64,000 bases of DNA from assembly GCA_018968885.1 (NCBI GenBank), contig JAGWZK010000018.1, positions 18,388 to 82,387 on the forward strand. The letters run 5' to 3'. The position numbers and the translations under genes were made by a program. Under the pieces are notes generated by a model. The model ran no database searches and was not told the DNA's origin. It saw only the letters and a list, made by a program, of their open reading frames with translations. The DNA is from Planctomycetota bacterium (GTDB taxonomy: Bacteria > Planctomycetota > Phycisphaerae > Phycisphaerales > UBA1924). Of the stretch, positions 16,401-23,273 are shown in pieces. How positions within the stretch are numbered: position 1 is the first letter of the stretch; each line of letters starts with the position of its first letter.

Positions 16401-17680
16401 TAGAAGCTGCCGACACCGGCGACGCGCTGCGCCTCGGCGACGCCATCGTGCGTCAGGTGCGCGCTCTTGCGCTCCATTTTCACTTCGTAATACTGCGTGA
16501 ACTGATTGCGCTCGGCCTCGACCTTGGGGAGCTCGGCCTTGGCCGCCGCGAGCTGCTGCTGCAGAGCAGGAATCTTGCTCTTGTCGAGAGTCTGGCGGAT
16601 GTCACCCTCAAGGCCCTTGATCTTCTGAATGATGCTCTGCACCGATTCATCGGCATCGGCCCACGGCTTGTGCTTGGCCATCAGGTGGCGGGCCAGCGCG
16701 TCAGCCAGCTCATAGCGCGGCTCACCCTCGTGCGCCGGGCCGGAGATGATCAGAGGCGTGCGGGCCTCGTCGATGAGGGTCGAGTCTACTTCGTCGACGA
16801 TGGCCATCTGACGCTTGCGCTGCACCTGTGACTCCAACGTCGGCTTCATGTTGTCACGCAGATAGTCAAAGCCGAATTCGGCGGTGGTGCCATAGACCAC
16901 ATCGCAGCGATACATCAAACGCTTGGTATCTTCAGATTGGGTGTGCTGAGGGTGAATCGCGCCGACGGTGAGGCCCAGACCGCGGAAGAATGGGAAGGTC
17001 CAGTCGCGGTCGCGCTGCACCAGGTAATCGTTGACGGTGACGACGTGCACCTGCAAACGCTCACAGGATGCGAGATAGCACCCAAGCGGACCGACGATGG
17101 TCTTACCTTCGCCGGTGCGCATTTCCGCGATCTTGCCCTGATACAGCACCATCGCGCCGATCAACTGCACATCAAAGGGGCGAGCGCGGAAGGGGGGCTT
17201 GCTCTCTGGATAGATCTCGCGCACGGCTTCGTAGATCTCATTGGGAATATCCACAAAGACCCAGGAGGGAACCGGTGTGGGGTTGCCCAGAAACGCGCCG
17301 ACAGGATCGGCCGGTGGTGTCGCATCCATCACGGCCTTGACCTGGTGATACAAGTCCTGCACGTGAGACGGCAAGAGCGACACATCAAAGTTCAACTCGG
17401 GGTTGAAGATGCTGCGGATGCCGACGTTGCGGTCCATGGCCTCGCGGGCGACTGCGAACGCCTCAATCATGAGATCATCGCTGGTGGCGCCGCTGTCGTG
17501 GCGCTTGCGAAACTCCTCGACCTTGGCGAGAATCTGGGCGTCGGTCAATTTCCGCGTCTGGGTTTCCAGCGCGTTGATGGCTGCGACCTTCTGCATGTAC
17601 TTCTTGACGAAGCGGTCGTTGCGCGTGCCGATGATCTTGTTGAGAATCGGGCCGACGAGGGGAATGTCATATCCGGGCAT
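13460..17680 (-). CDS. secA: Protein translocase ATPase SecA, enlarged
   Basis: 1406 residues against about 850-950 in most bacteria. It drives export through SecYEG. Motifs: Walker A MRTGEGKT (~187-194), DEVDSTLIDEARTPLIISG, TNMAGRGTDI and GRAGRQGD. Extra sequence sits in three places: about 80 residues before the Walker motif (the HVQDLYHQV...ESKPPFRARPFD segment), a coiled coil in the preprotein-binding domain (IIQKIKGLEGDIRQ...EAERNQ), and about 250 residues in the C-terminal half. The last insert has W-A-x-x-K-F-G repeats at about 980, 1040, 1120 and 1180. The C-terminus is Ser/Gly/Pro-rich and lacks the usual CxC...CH zinc motif. The ATG at 17680 gives the expected N-terminus. Confidence 0.97.
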   Translation of the reverse strand: MPGYDIPLVGPILNKIIGTRNDRFVKKYMQKVAAINALETQTRKLTDAQILAKVEEFRKRHDSGATSDDLMIEAFAVAREAMDRNVGIRSIFNPELNFDVSLLPSHVQDLYHQVKAVMDATPPADPVGAFLGNPTPVPSWVFVDIPNEIYEAVREIYPESKPPFRARPFDVQLIGAMVLYQGKIAEMRTGEGKTIVGPLGCYLASCERLQVHVVTVNDYLVQRDRDWTFPFFRGLGLTVGAIHPQHTQSEDTKRLMYRCDVVYGTTAEFGFDYLRDNMKPTLESQVQRKRQMAIVDEVDSTLIDEARTPLIISGPAHEGEPRYELADALARHLMAKHKPWADADESVQSIIQKIKGLEGDIRQTLDKSKIPALQQQLAAAKAELPKVEAERNQFTQYYEVKMERKSAHLTHDGVAEAQRVAGVGSFYVGENIDIPHLLEQAIRAYAVYQRDRDYVIMDVPDSMTGQTDAAIVIVDVNTGRPMIGRQWSDGLHQAVECKEKVRIKAETQTVATITIQNYFKMYKRLAGMTGTADTEAQEFHDIYKLDVVSIPTNRPMIRRDFDDLVFLRDKDKYSAIVDEIKAFSDVGRPILVGTTSVENSEHLGQLLNERYGVPHEILNAKQHDREADIVKNAGQIGQVMIATNMAGRGTDIKLGQFTREGLLEYWLKRGMAPRTLTLEASDAELRTQIYRKIAPRELGEHRRDLETMSDAELELALLRVWATKFSLLVPEDIEKASADVLRSALDASGRCLLHRLRWFKSIEDMGGLHVIGTERHESRRIDNQLRGRAGRQGDNGSSRFYVAMDDPLMKMFSGDTMNKWLARMGMKEGVAIEHPWLSKSVERAQRKVEEHNFQIRKNLLEYDEVMEHQRQTFYGLRQRALEGRDVKGLLMDMIDQSIHDAVDEYLDPEYAATCAGEFARQRMDVSVPPERLRGKEAEDLADIIRGEAKYDARQNIAITLGEFMPMEGSEVAVDFDSAGLTNWARSKFGVEIDPAELREGGAAERRRVQDLLIRASAQKIDETDLTGIEQFASAEYGAATLSQWAKRKFGIEIDAATLLAASKKPAPDEGEEDHTPAGLIKKQAREIYRKREIEQPVAFAMEMTMAISKQSRDEAAAQLVSWANKRFGINMTTDELRKSTPGKVKSQLLEASTRFVDEETVFKEVQIAQACKTDAELEAHLRKRFDVPMPDTMRYLHGRERDEAIQSRVENILRAELLYLERQILLEILGSAWRDHLYAMDQLRDTIGFRSFSQQDPRIEYKREGSHMFRSFLETVRDRVTDAVFRARLTMNQPQQPRPMQRPMAPRPAPAANASSGVGDDGMYGAPVRRSLPADAVSQTDPESGGSSAVSGLASDGMYPASGSGGSVANPLGDLSAGGDLAGSDPHSGSPQAPSGDEPRSGPTNA

Positions 17681-17899
17681 GGGTGCACTTCTTCACTATC
17701 AGGGGCAGCGTGCCGCAGAATCGCGGCCACTGCCAATTCACTCTTGAGATGTGATTTCAACGCGATGTCGGAACGTCAGAGTGCACACTGCGTGGCACTC
17801 GGCACCGAATGAATTGTTCAGTTTGCCCCTCAGCATGGGGACAAAGGTGGGAACGCCGCCCATGCATCGGAATAGCAAAGCACGGCTGTGTCCAGGCAC

Positions 17900-18331
17900 T
17901 CAGCCACGGATCGGCGGGGGCAGGCCCAGCCACCCGGCATCACGCGCCATCCACACATATGGACCGACTGGGTCCTCCGGCTGAGACCACAAAGAGAGCC
18001 GGGGGAGGTTGGCAATCAGAGGAAACGTGGCGAGGGGGCCACGACCAGACTCGCGGGTGGCAGCAAGACGCGAAGTGCGTGCCGCCAGAAGCATGGACCA
18101 ATTCAGGACGGGCGATTGGGCTGTAGCCAGACGCTGCCTCTGCCACAATGACAGGACGGATTGGCCTGCTTCCCACAGGGAAGATGCGCAGGTCGTGATG
18201 ATCATCAGGGCGGCAATGGGCCCCAGCACCGACCGCAGGCGGCGACGATCATCGAGTTGGAAGAGCGAGGTCTTCACAGATGAGGGAGGATAGGGCAAAC
18301 CGGATGCCGAACGACTGAGTCCAAAGGACAC
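17900..18331 (-). CDS. Hypothetical single-span membrane protein
   Basis: 143 residues: an N-terminal segment with Arg residues (DDRRRLRSVLGP), one hydrophobic helix (IAALMIITTCASSLWEAG), then a soluble part rich in Leu, Arg and Trp ending YVWMARDAGWLGLPPPIRG. Inside-out charge fits a signal anchor. No family recognised and no clear ribosome site. It stands alone between secA and the TSCPD gene. Codon use looks normal, but this could still be a chance frame. Confidence 0.4.
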   Translation of the reverse strand: MSFGLSRSASGLPYPPSSVKTSLFQLDDRRRLRSVLGPIAALMIITTCASSLWEAGQSVLSLWQRQRLATAQSPVLNWSMLLAARTSRLAATRESGRGPLATFPLIANLPRLSLWSQPEDPVGPYVWMARDAGWLGLPPPIRG

Positions 18332-18481
18332 TTCTGGTTATCGACGAGACCGCAAACCGAGTCCATCCGGGGGTGCGAAACTCCCTAAAAAGGGGGATTC
18401 GGTGAAGGAGTTGTCGACTGGCACCCCTGAGAACTCTGTCGGATCACAAAAACAATCGCTGGTGGGTCGTGAATCGGCGGC

Positions 18482-18497
18482 ACTCTGTATATTGTGG
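18482..18497 (+). promoter_or_regulatory. Possible NrdR box
   Basis: ACTCTGTATATTGTGG matches the NrdR consensus ACACWATATATWGTGT at 13 of 16 positions and lies 100 bases before the TSCPD gene. NrdR represses ribonucleotide reductase operons in response to dATP/ATP. Boxes usually come in pairs; I see no good partner 15 or 31 bases away, which lowers confidence. Confidence 0.45.
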
Positions 18498-18565
18498 GCG
18501 CCCCGTGGCGGGATGACCGATTTCATTTTGCCCACGAGGTGGCGTTCCGATGGATCGGTGACGCC
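18494..18565 (+). promoter_or_regulatory. Structured leader upstream of the TSCPD gene
   Basis: Two inverted repeats in series. GTGGGC (18494-18499) pairs with GCCCAC at about 18530-18535. GGCGT-CCGAT pairs with ATCGG-ACGCC (18541-18565) over a 2-base loop with small bulges. No poly-T follows, so it is not a terminator. It may be a leader RNA or protein operator. Confidence 0.3.
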
Positions 18566-18596
18566 CTGATCCAGAGTTGGTTCCTAGCGTCGGTGG

Positions 18597-19019
18597 ATGT
18601 CCCTTGACCCTCCGAAGCAGCCCAGCAAGACCCCCTCAGCGCAGGATGCGCCCATGCTCGTGACCCGCCAAGCCCTCCCCACCACTCGCGAATCGATCAC
18701 CCATAAGTTCACGATCGATAAGTACGAGGGCTACCTCACCATCGGTCTGTATCCCGATGGCCGCCCCGGTGAGATCTTCATCAAGATGGCCAAAGAGGGT
18801 TCCACGATCTGCGGCTTGTGCCAGGCCTTCTGCCGCGCGTTCAGTCTGGCGATTCAACTTGGGCTGTCGATCGATGAGGCGGTGGAGCGTTTCAAAGACA
18901 TGCGCTTTGAGCCGATGGGCCCGACGAGCAATCCGGATATTCCCGAGGCGATGTCGATCGTGGATTACGTGGCGCGGTATCTGGAACTGCACTTTGGTGA
19001 GAGTCGCCGCGGGGCGTGA
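18597..19019 (+). CDS. Stand-alone TSCPD-domain protein (ribonucleotide reductase tail)
   Basis: 140 residues from the ATG at 18597. Nearly all of it (about 32-135) matches the C-terminal domain of adenosylcobalamin-dependent class II ribonucleotide reductase (NrdJ): HKFTIDKYEGYLTIGLYPDG, PGEIFIKMAKEGSTICGLCQAFC, LGLSIDEAVERFKDMRFEPMGPTSNPDIPEAMSIVDYVARYL. In NrdJ this tail follows the catalytic barrel. Here it is a separate gene with no catalytic domain nearby. It may act with a reductase encoded elsewhere or have an independent role. A possible NrdR box upstream (18482) agrees with a link to nucleotide reduction. Confidence 0.88.
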   Translation: MSLDPPKQPSKTPSAQDAPMLVTRQALPTTRESITHKFTIDKYEGYLTIGLYPDGRPGEIFIKMAKEGSTICGLCQAFCRAFSLAIQLGLSIDEAVERFKDMRFEPMGPTSNPDIPEAMSIVDYVARYLELHFGESRRGA

Positions 19020-19048
19020 GCCGTCGTCGATGCGGTGCTTTCGTGAAA

Positions 19049-19081
19049 CGTACATTCCGTACGTTGCGTACACTCTGTACA
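19049..19081 (+). promoter_or_regulatory. Operator with four GTAC repeats, 9-bp spacing
   Basis: GTAC occurs at 19050, 19059, 19068 and 19077, exactly 9 bases apart. Each is inside a 6-base palindrome or near-palindrome (CGTACA, CGTACG, CGTACA, TGTACA). The last is identical to the TGTACA core known from YefM-YoeB operators. The array ends 17 bases before the antitoxin start, where an autoregulating Phd/YefM antitoxin would bind. Confidence 0.7.
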
Positions 19082-19097
19082 TCAAAGGAGCACCACG

Positions 19098-19457
19098 ATG
19101 GACCGCATCGAAGCAACCCGCATGCGCGAGGAGTTTTCCGACACCATCGATCGCGTGCGTTTCACTGGCGACCGTGTCGTCATCCGCAAGCGCGGGAAAG
19201 ATGTCGCCGCCATTGTCTCGCTCGATGATCTGGCCGCGATCGAGGCGATGGAAGATGCCTTGGATCTTGCCGAGTCAAGAAAGATCCTTGTCGACCCCAA
19301 AGAGAAGCGCATCAGCAACGCCGATGTGAGAAAGGCACTGGCCGCCAAGGCGGCGGGAAAGCAGGCCTCTCCTCGCACCTCGATCAGCACAAAGAAGACT
19401 CGCAACACAAATCGCTCCAAATCTGCGGGGCGCAAAGTCGATGGACGCGGTCGGTGA
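19098..19457 (+). CDS. Phd/YefM-family antitoxin
   Basis: 119 residues. The N-terminal ~60 residues (IEATRMREEFSDTIDRVRFTGDRVVIRKRGKDVAAIVSLDDLAAIEAMEDAL) have the Phd/YefM fold: helix, beta hairpin with I-x-R-x-G-x-x-x-A-A-I-V, then a helix. This part binds operator DNA. The C-terminal part binds the toxin. It is longer than usual and ends in a strongly basic, disordered tail (KKTRNTNRSKSAGRKVDGRGR). An AAAGGAG ribosome site precedes the ATG. The gene overlaps the toxin start as GTGA. Expression is probably controlled by the GTAC array just upstream. Confidence 0.9.
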   Translation: MDRIEATRMREEFSDTIDRVRFTGDRVVIRKRGKDVAAIVSLDDLAAIEAMEDALDLAESRKILVDPKEKRISNADVRKALAAKAAGKQASPRTSISTKKTRNTNRSKSAGRKVDGRGR

Positions 19458-19720
19458 GCTACTCCATTCAGTTCACATCCAGCGCTGCCAAGTCGCTGAC
19501 GAAACTACCCGCCTCTGCCGCACAAAGAATAAGTGCTGTCATCGACACACTCGGAGCAAAGCCGCGCCCGCAGGGTTGCAAGAAACTCTCAGGCCAGGAC
19601 AATCTGTACCGAGTACGCGCTGGCGACTATCGCATCGTTTACCAGATTCAAGACAAGCAACTGGTTGTGCTGATCGTGCGTATCGGGCACAGACGCGATA
19701 TCTATCGCGATATGGACTGA
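19454..19720 (+). CDS. RelE/ParE-family toxin
   Basis: 88 residues starting with GTG at 19454, overlapping the antitoxin stop by 4 bases. The sequence (YSIQFTSSAAKSLTKLPASAAQRI, KLSGQDNLYRVRAGDYRIVYQIQDKQLVVLIVRIGHRRDIY) is a full RelE-type fold with the typical YRVRAGDYRIVY strand pair and C-terminal GHRRDIYR. RelE toxins cut mRNA in the ribosome; the R-V-R-x-G-x-Y-R and R-x-x-x-Y residues of active members are present, so the toxin looks intact. GTG start and overlap keep its level tied to that of the antitoxin. Confidence 0.92.
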   Translation: MSYSIQFTSSAAKSLTKLPASAAQRISAVIDTLGAKPRPQGCKKLSGQDNLYRVRAGDYRIVYQIQDKQLVVLIVRIGHRRDIYRDMD

Positions 19721-19790
19721 ATTTATCTCCCCATATGAGACAAGAACGTGCAGTACGCATCTGAACTGCCATCTTGTATATTCTTCACAC

Positions 19791-19955
19791 ATGCTCACAC
19801 TCGCCCTCGGTCTTGATTTCGGACCATTTCCGGCGATTCTGCTTTCAGTCATTTTCTTTGCGATCTGGTACGTGGTGATTCGTCGCGCTGTGCGCGATGG
19901 AATGGGTGATGCCATGAAAAGAGAACGGGAAGCACGTGGCGCGATCAAGCCGTGA
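19791..19955 (+). CDS. Small membrane protein
   Basis: 54 residues: MLTLALGLDFGPFPAILL, a single hydrophobic helix (AILLSVIFFAIWYVVI), then a basic, charged tail (RRAVRDGMGDAMKREREARGAIKP). The layout suggests a single-span inner-membrane protein with a cytoplasmic C-terminus. It lies 70 bases after the toxin gene and its end overlaps an alternative upstream start of the next gene. No family recognised. Confidence 0.55.
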   Translation: MLTLALGLDFGPFPAILLSVIFFAIWYVVIRRAVRDGMGDAMKREREARGAIKP

Positions 19956-19983
19956 CATCACTCGCCGCTACAGGAACGCTTTC

Positions 19984-20388
19984 ATGCCGCAACACTCCGC
20001 GCCCACGCCTACTCCCACATTTCTCGCCATGGCTCTAGTTGCATCGGCCATTTGCTTTGTCGCAGCGATATTGGCGACAGTCGCCGTTTTCGTGTCTGAA
20101 CACTCTCACACGGATCGCGCTCTGGCTGTTTCAGAATGGACTGCCAACAGCGTGCCGCCGCCTTCGCCGCAGAATGAACCACCATTGCAGCGCACGGTCC
20201 TCAAGCAGATTCAGGAGCCGTTTCCGTCCTCTGACCGTGCAAGTATTCGAAACGCGATTGATCGCAACCTTCGGATTTCGCCTATTGATCATGCGGCCAA
20301 GGTAGCATCCGTGCTCGCATTGATCGCAGCCGCCGGGTCGATGATCGCGGCGATCTGTTGCTATGTTCGAGGTATGCCACGGCAATGA
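19984..20388 (+). CDS. Hypothetical two-span membrane protein
   Basis: 134 residues from the ATG at 19984, with an AGGAA ribosome site. A first membrane helix (FLAMALVASAICFVAAILATVAVFV) is followed by an extracytoplasmic segment of about 55 residues rich in Pro and Ser (VPPPSPQNEPPLQRT), then a second helix (VASVLALIAAAGSMIAAICCYV) and a short tail. No motif gives a function. A GTG at 19936 in the same frame would add 16 residues and overlap the preceding small gene. Confidence 0.6.
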   Translation: MPQHSAPTPTPTFLAMALVASAICFVAAILATVAVFVSEHSHTDRALAVSEWTANSVPPPSPQNEPPLQRTVLKQIQEPFPSSDRASIRNAIDRNLRISPIDHAAKVASVLALIAAAGSMIAAICCYVRGMPRQ

Positions 20389-20423
20389 ATTGTGCGGCAG
20401 AGCAAGCGAACACAACTCTTGAC

Positions 20424-21467
20424 TCACTTCCGCGGCACCCACCCGTACGTCACGTACTCGCGCTCGATCGTGCCATCGGAGAAAAGGTTCAGCATGGCGT
20501 AGCCATTATCACACTCGCCATTCTTCCCCTTCCACCATGCGCCGCTGACCGCGCCGTTGCACAAATACGACACGCCGTTGTAATCCACACGATCGACCTG
20601 GTGCAAGTGGCCGGAGAGGCAGGCGCGGACGCCAGCGCCCGTGCCGCAACGTGCGTGAGTTTCGCGGAAGGCGATCCCCAACTGGTTCCAATCGCGGTGG
20701 ATCTTGGACCCGCTGATCTTGTATTCCTTGTTTTTCTGCGGGTCGCCGGTGCCTTCGAAACTGGCGATGGACATGATGGGAATGTGCGACAGTACCAGCG
20801 CAGGCATCCCCACGGGCAGGGCCTTGAACTGATCCTTGAGCCACCCCATCTGGGCCTCGTCCAGGAGCGCGGTGTACCCCTCTCCATCGGGATGCACACT
20901 GTCGATCACAAAGAAGCGCCACCCACTCTGATCAAAGGTGTAGTAGCGATCATTCAGTCGCAGCAATTCCGTGGACCACTTCTTTCCCCACTTGTCTTCA
21001 TCGCCTTTGGTGCCGCTCTTTTTCTTGCCCCAGCCCCAGATGTCATGATTGCCGATGCAAGAGTGCACCTTGGAGCCACACTCATCCTGCATGATCTTGT
21101 GGTACAAGCTGGTGAGTTCGACCGCGCGCTCGCGCCCCGTATCAAAAATGTCCATCACGTGGTCGCCGCCGGTCAGCACCAGATCCGGCTTGTCTTTCTG
21201 ATTGGCCAGATGCCGCAGACAGGCGATGAGCCCCTCGTTGGCGCCCAGTTCCGGCTGCACGTGCATGTCTGTAAGATGGGCCACGCGCAGCACGCGTTTG
21301 CGGGTTGCACCACCGGGTACATCAGAGAGGATTTGTGCTCCGGGGCGACTTCCCCAGCCAGCGGTCGCAATATGGGGAAAGATCGCCGCGGCTCCGACAC
21401 CAATCGCGCCGAAGCGCAGGAACGAACGCCGATCCAAACCACCGGTTCTCTGTGTCTGGTCGCTCAT
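20424..21467 (-). CDS. Tat-exported metallophosphoesterase
   Basis: 347 residues from the ATG at 21467. The N-terminus LDRRSFLRFGAIGVGAAAIFPHIATA is a twin-arginine signal, so the folded enzyme is exported. Calcineurin-like motifs in order: VAHLTDMHVQP (D-x-H), VLTGGDHVMD (GD-x-x-x-D), CIGNHDIWG (GNHD), VLSHIPIM (H), CLSGHLHQVD (GH-x-H). All metal ligands are present, so it should be active on phosphomonoesters or diesters; the substrate is unknown. A C-terminal beta segment follows (GYAMLNLFSDGTIEREYVTYGW). Confidence 0.92.
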   Translation of the reverse strand: MSDQTQRTGGLDRRSFLRFGAIGVGAAAIFPHIATAGWGSRPGAQILSDVPGGATRKRVLRVAHLTDMHVQPELGANEGLIACLRHLANQKDKPDLVLTGGDHVMDIFDTGRERAVELTSLYHKIMQDECGSKVHSCIGNHDIWGWGKKKSGTKGDEDKWGKKWSTELLRLNDRYYTFDQSGWRFFVIDSVHPDGEGYTALLDEAQMGWLKDQFKALPVGMPALVLSHIPIMSIASFEGTGDPQKNKEYKISGSKIHRDWNQLGIAFRETHARCGTGAGVRACLSGHLHQVDRVDYNGVSYLCNGAVSGAWWKGKNGECDNGYAMLNLFSDGTIEREYVTYGWVPRK

Positions 21468-21500
21468 GCTGCACACTCCGATTACTTGGGCAGTTATTGA

Positions 21501-21809
21501 TTAGCCGTTCTTGGTCGCTTCAAACGTTCCCACTACCCGCCCCACCACCACCGTGTATATCAGATTGCCGGTGTCCACATCTACATCCGGCAGGTAATCA
21601 TCATCAAGAGAGCGTAAAAGCTCACCCACCGCCTCTTCGCTCCACCCACCTTGCGGCGCGGCATCCTCCAGCACCGTCATCGTCCCCGACACCACACCAT
21701 TGGGGAGATAGTGCAGATCAGTCGCCGCGATCTCTTTGCCATCACGAATGGCGAGAAAGCGCTCAGAGCTTGCGGTCCGCAGAGTGCGTTTCCACACGAT
21801 CAATCCCAT
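21501..21809 (-). CDS. Hypothetical protein
   Basis: 102 residues, no export signal. It begins MGLIVWKRTLRTASSERFLAIRDGKEIAATDLHYLPNG and ends DVDTGNLIYTVVVGRVVGTFEATKNG, mostly predicted beta strands, with an acidic middle (LLRSLDDDYLPDVDVD). I do not recognise it. It lies in line with the phosphoesterase on the same strand, 34 bases upstream, so the two may share a transcript. Confidence 0.65.
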   Translation of the reverse strand: MGLIVWKRTLRTASSERFLAIRDGKEIAATDLHYLPNGVVSGTMTVLEDAAPQGGWSEEAVGELLRSLDDDYLPDVDVDTGNLIYTVVVGRVVGTFEATKNG

Positions 21810-21838
21810 GACAAGACTCCCTCTCTCATTGATCCAAT

Positions 21839-22180
21839 CTAGTTGATCCAGGAAACTGCTTTGCTATTCACGATGGCCCACACGCCCGCCGAGCCGAGCA
21901 GCACAGCACCAACCGCAGCGACGAACATGATCAAGCATCCCTTGCCACCCTTGGCCAGCCCTTTGGCGGCACCGACCATCTGTGGCAGGGCCTGACCCGG
22001 ACCCTTCTGGGTGCGGTATGACAAGCCGGTGCCGGGAACGCCGAAGCTGGTGTACTTCTTCCCCTTGGCAGAAACTCCCGTGCGCACGCCCATGCCTCCG
22101 ACGGAATAGCCAACGCCCGACTTACTGAGGTTGACGCGGAAGGGACCGACGCCGATGGACTTTCTGAAGATGAAACCCAT
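21839..22180 (-). CDS. DUF4236-family membrane protein
   Basis: 113 residues. The N-terminal ~55 residues (MGFIFRKSIGVGPFRVNLSKSGVGYSVGGMGVRTGVSAKGKKYTSFGVPGTGLSYRT) are the DUF4236 domain, recognisable from F-R-K-S, N-x-S-K-x-G-x-G-x-S-x-G and G-x-P-G-T-G-L-S-Y. A Gly/Ala linker and one membrane helix (CLIMFVAAVGAVLLGSAGVWAIV) follow. The function of DUF4236 is unknown; it is often joined to a membrane segment. Divergent from the sorting-tail gene at 22399. Confidence 0.9.
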   Translation of the reverse strand: MGFIFRKSIGVGPFRVNLSKSGVGYSVGGMGVRTGVSAKGKKYTSFGVPGTGLSYRTQKGPGQALPQMVGAAKGLAKGGKGCLIMFVAAVGAVLLGSAGVWAIVNSKAVSWIN

Positions 22181-22230
22181 GAGCAGATGCTAGCAAAATC
22201 GCGCCCTCCCCGCACCGAGAGCGAACCGAT

Positions 22231-22259
22231 TGTGAAGTTTCCTTCACACACCCTTCACA
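22231..22259. promoter_or_regulatory. TGTGAAG/CTTCACA repeat in a divergent intergenic region
   Basis: TGTGAAG, then CTTCACA (4-base spacer), then a second CTTCACA 4 bases on. The first two form an inverted repeat and the third repeats the arm. It lies between two divergent genes and could be an operator; no known factor is implied. Confidence 0.35.
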
Positions 22260-22398
22260 GGACATTGATGCGATCTTGGTGGTGTTTGCCGCAGTGCATT
22301 TCTAGTCTCCGGCCAAGTTTGGAAACCTCGATCCGCCGGGCGTTTGTGTATCGCCCGCGAGGTGTCCAAACCGCACCCCAGTTCTCTAGGAGAGAGAT

Positions 22399-23082
22399 AT
22401 GAAGATCGCAATGCTGGCCCTCGCAGGCCTGGCCGCCGTGGCCAACGCCGACGTCATCACTCAGTGGACGTTCAATTCCAATCCCGCCGATGCCAACACG
22501 GCCACCGGCACCCTGACCCCTGCCACTGGCAGCGGCACCGCCGCCACTCTCGCTGGCAATACTCAGGTGTTCAACAGCGGAAACACCAATGACACCTCCT
22601 CCCCCGGCGACAACAGCCGCTGGAGCGTGACGACCTTTGCCGCTCAGGGCACCGGCAGCGGCGCTCGCGGCGTGACGTACAACGTCTCCACCGCTGGTTA
22701 CACCGGCATCAGCGTCAACTACTGGCACCGCTTCAGCAACACCTCCAACCGCTTCTCACAGGTTGAGTACACCCTCGATGGCAGCACCTACGCCGTCTTC
22801 ACCAGCTTTGAGAACACCTCGGGTGGCGATGCCTGGAACAACTACAACGTTGACTTCTCCAGCGTCGCGGGCGCAAATAACAACGCCAGCTTCGGCGTCC
22901 GCATCACCAGCATCTTCGGTGGCGCGGGTTCATACGTCGCCAGCAACAGCACCAGCAACTACGCCACCACCGGCACGTGGGGCTTTGACCTGGTGACCTT
23001 CAACGGCACTCTGGTTCCCACCCCGGGCTCGGTCGCTTTGATGGGTCTCGGTGGTCTGCTGGCGGCTCGCCGCCGCCGCTGA
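22399..23082 (+). CDS. Secreted protein with PEP-CTERM-like sorting tail (2)
   Basis: 227 residues. A short signal peptide (MKIAMLALAGLAAVANA) precedes DVITQWTFNSNPADANTATGTLTPATG. The body is rich in Asn, Ser, Thr and Gly and holds a beta-sandwich-like core (WSVTTFAAQGTGSGARGVTYNVSTAGYTGISVNYWHRFSNTSNRFSQVEYTLDG). The tail is PTPGSVALMGLGGLLAARRRR. The same body pattern (V-x-x-W-x-F-N, then gaps, then FNG or N-V) recurs in the two following genes, which suggests paralogues. An AGGAGAG ribosome site lies before the ATG. Probably surface-exposed or released; partner unknown. Confidence 0.85.
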   Translation: MKIAMLALAGLAAVANADVITQWTFNSNPADANTATGTLTPATGSGTAATLAGNTQVFNSGNTNDTSSPGDNSRWSVTTFAAQGTGSGARGVTYNVSTAGYTGISVNYWHRFSNTSNRFSQVEYTLDGSTYAVFTSFENTSGGDAWNNYNVDFSSVAGANNNASFGVRITSIFGGAGSYVASNSTSNYATTGTWGFDLVTFNGTLVPTPGSVALMGLGGLLAARRRR

Positions 23083-23110
23083 TTTCTGATCTGATCTTTA
23101 TAAACACCAG

Positions 23111-23135
23111 ACCGCCTCTTCGGAGGCGGTTTTTA
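23111..23135 (+). terminator. Terminator of sorting-tail gene 2
   Basis: The 8-bp stem ACCGCCTC/GAGGCGGT with a TTCG tetraloop, followed by TTTTTATT. Confidence 0.92.
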
Positions 23136-23273
23136 TTGGACCTTGCAACTCTCAGACTTTGCGCATCCTTTGCAGCAGTTCGCATGCACTGCGGTTATGA
23201 TCTGCTCGTCGGAGTCGGGAATAGGAGCCCGTTTCCGGCATCGTGATTCGTGGACATTCGAGGAGATGAGACA

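Noticed and set aside
18338..18535. A 65-codon minus-strand frame upstream of the TSCPD gene
   Set aside because: No ribosome site or recognisable pattern, and it overlaps the likely regulatory leader.
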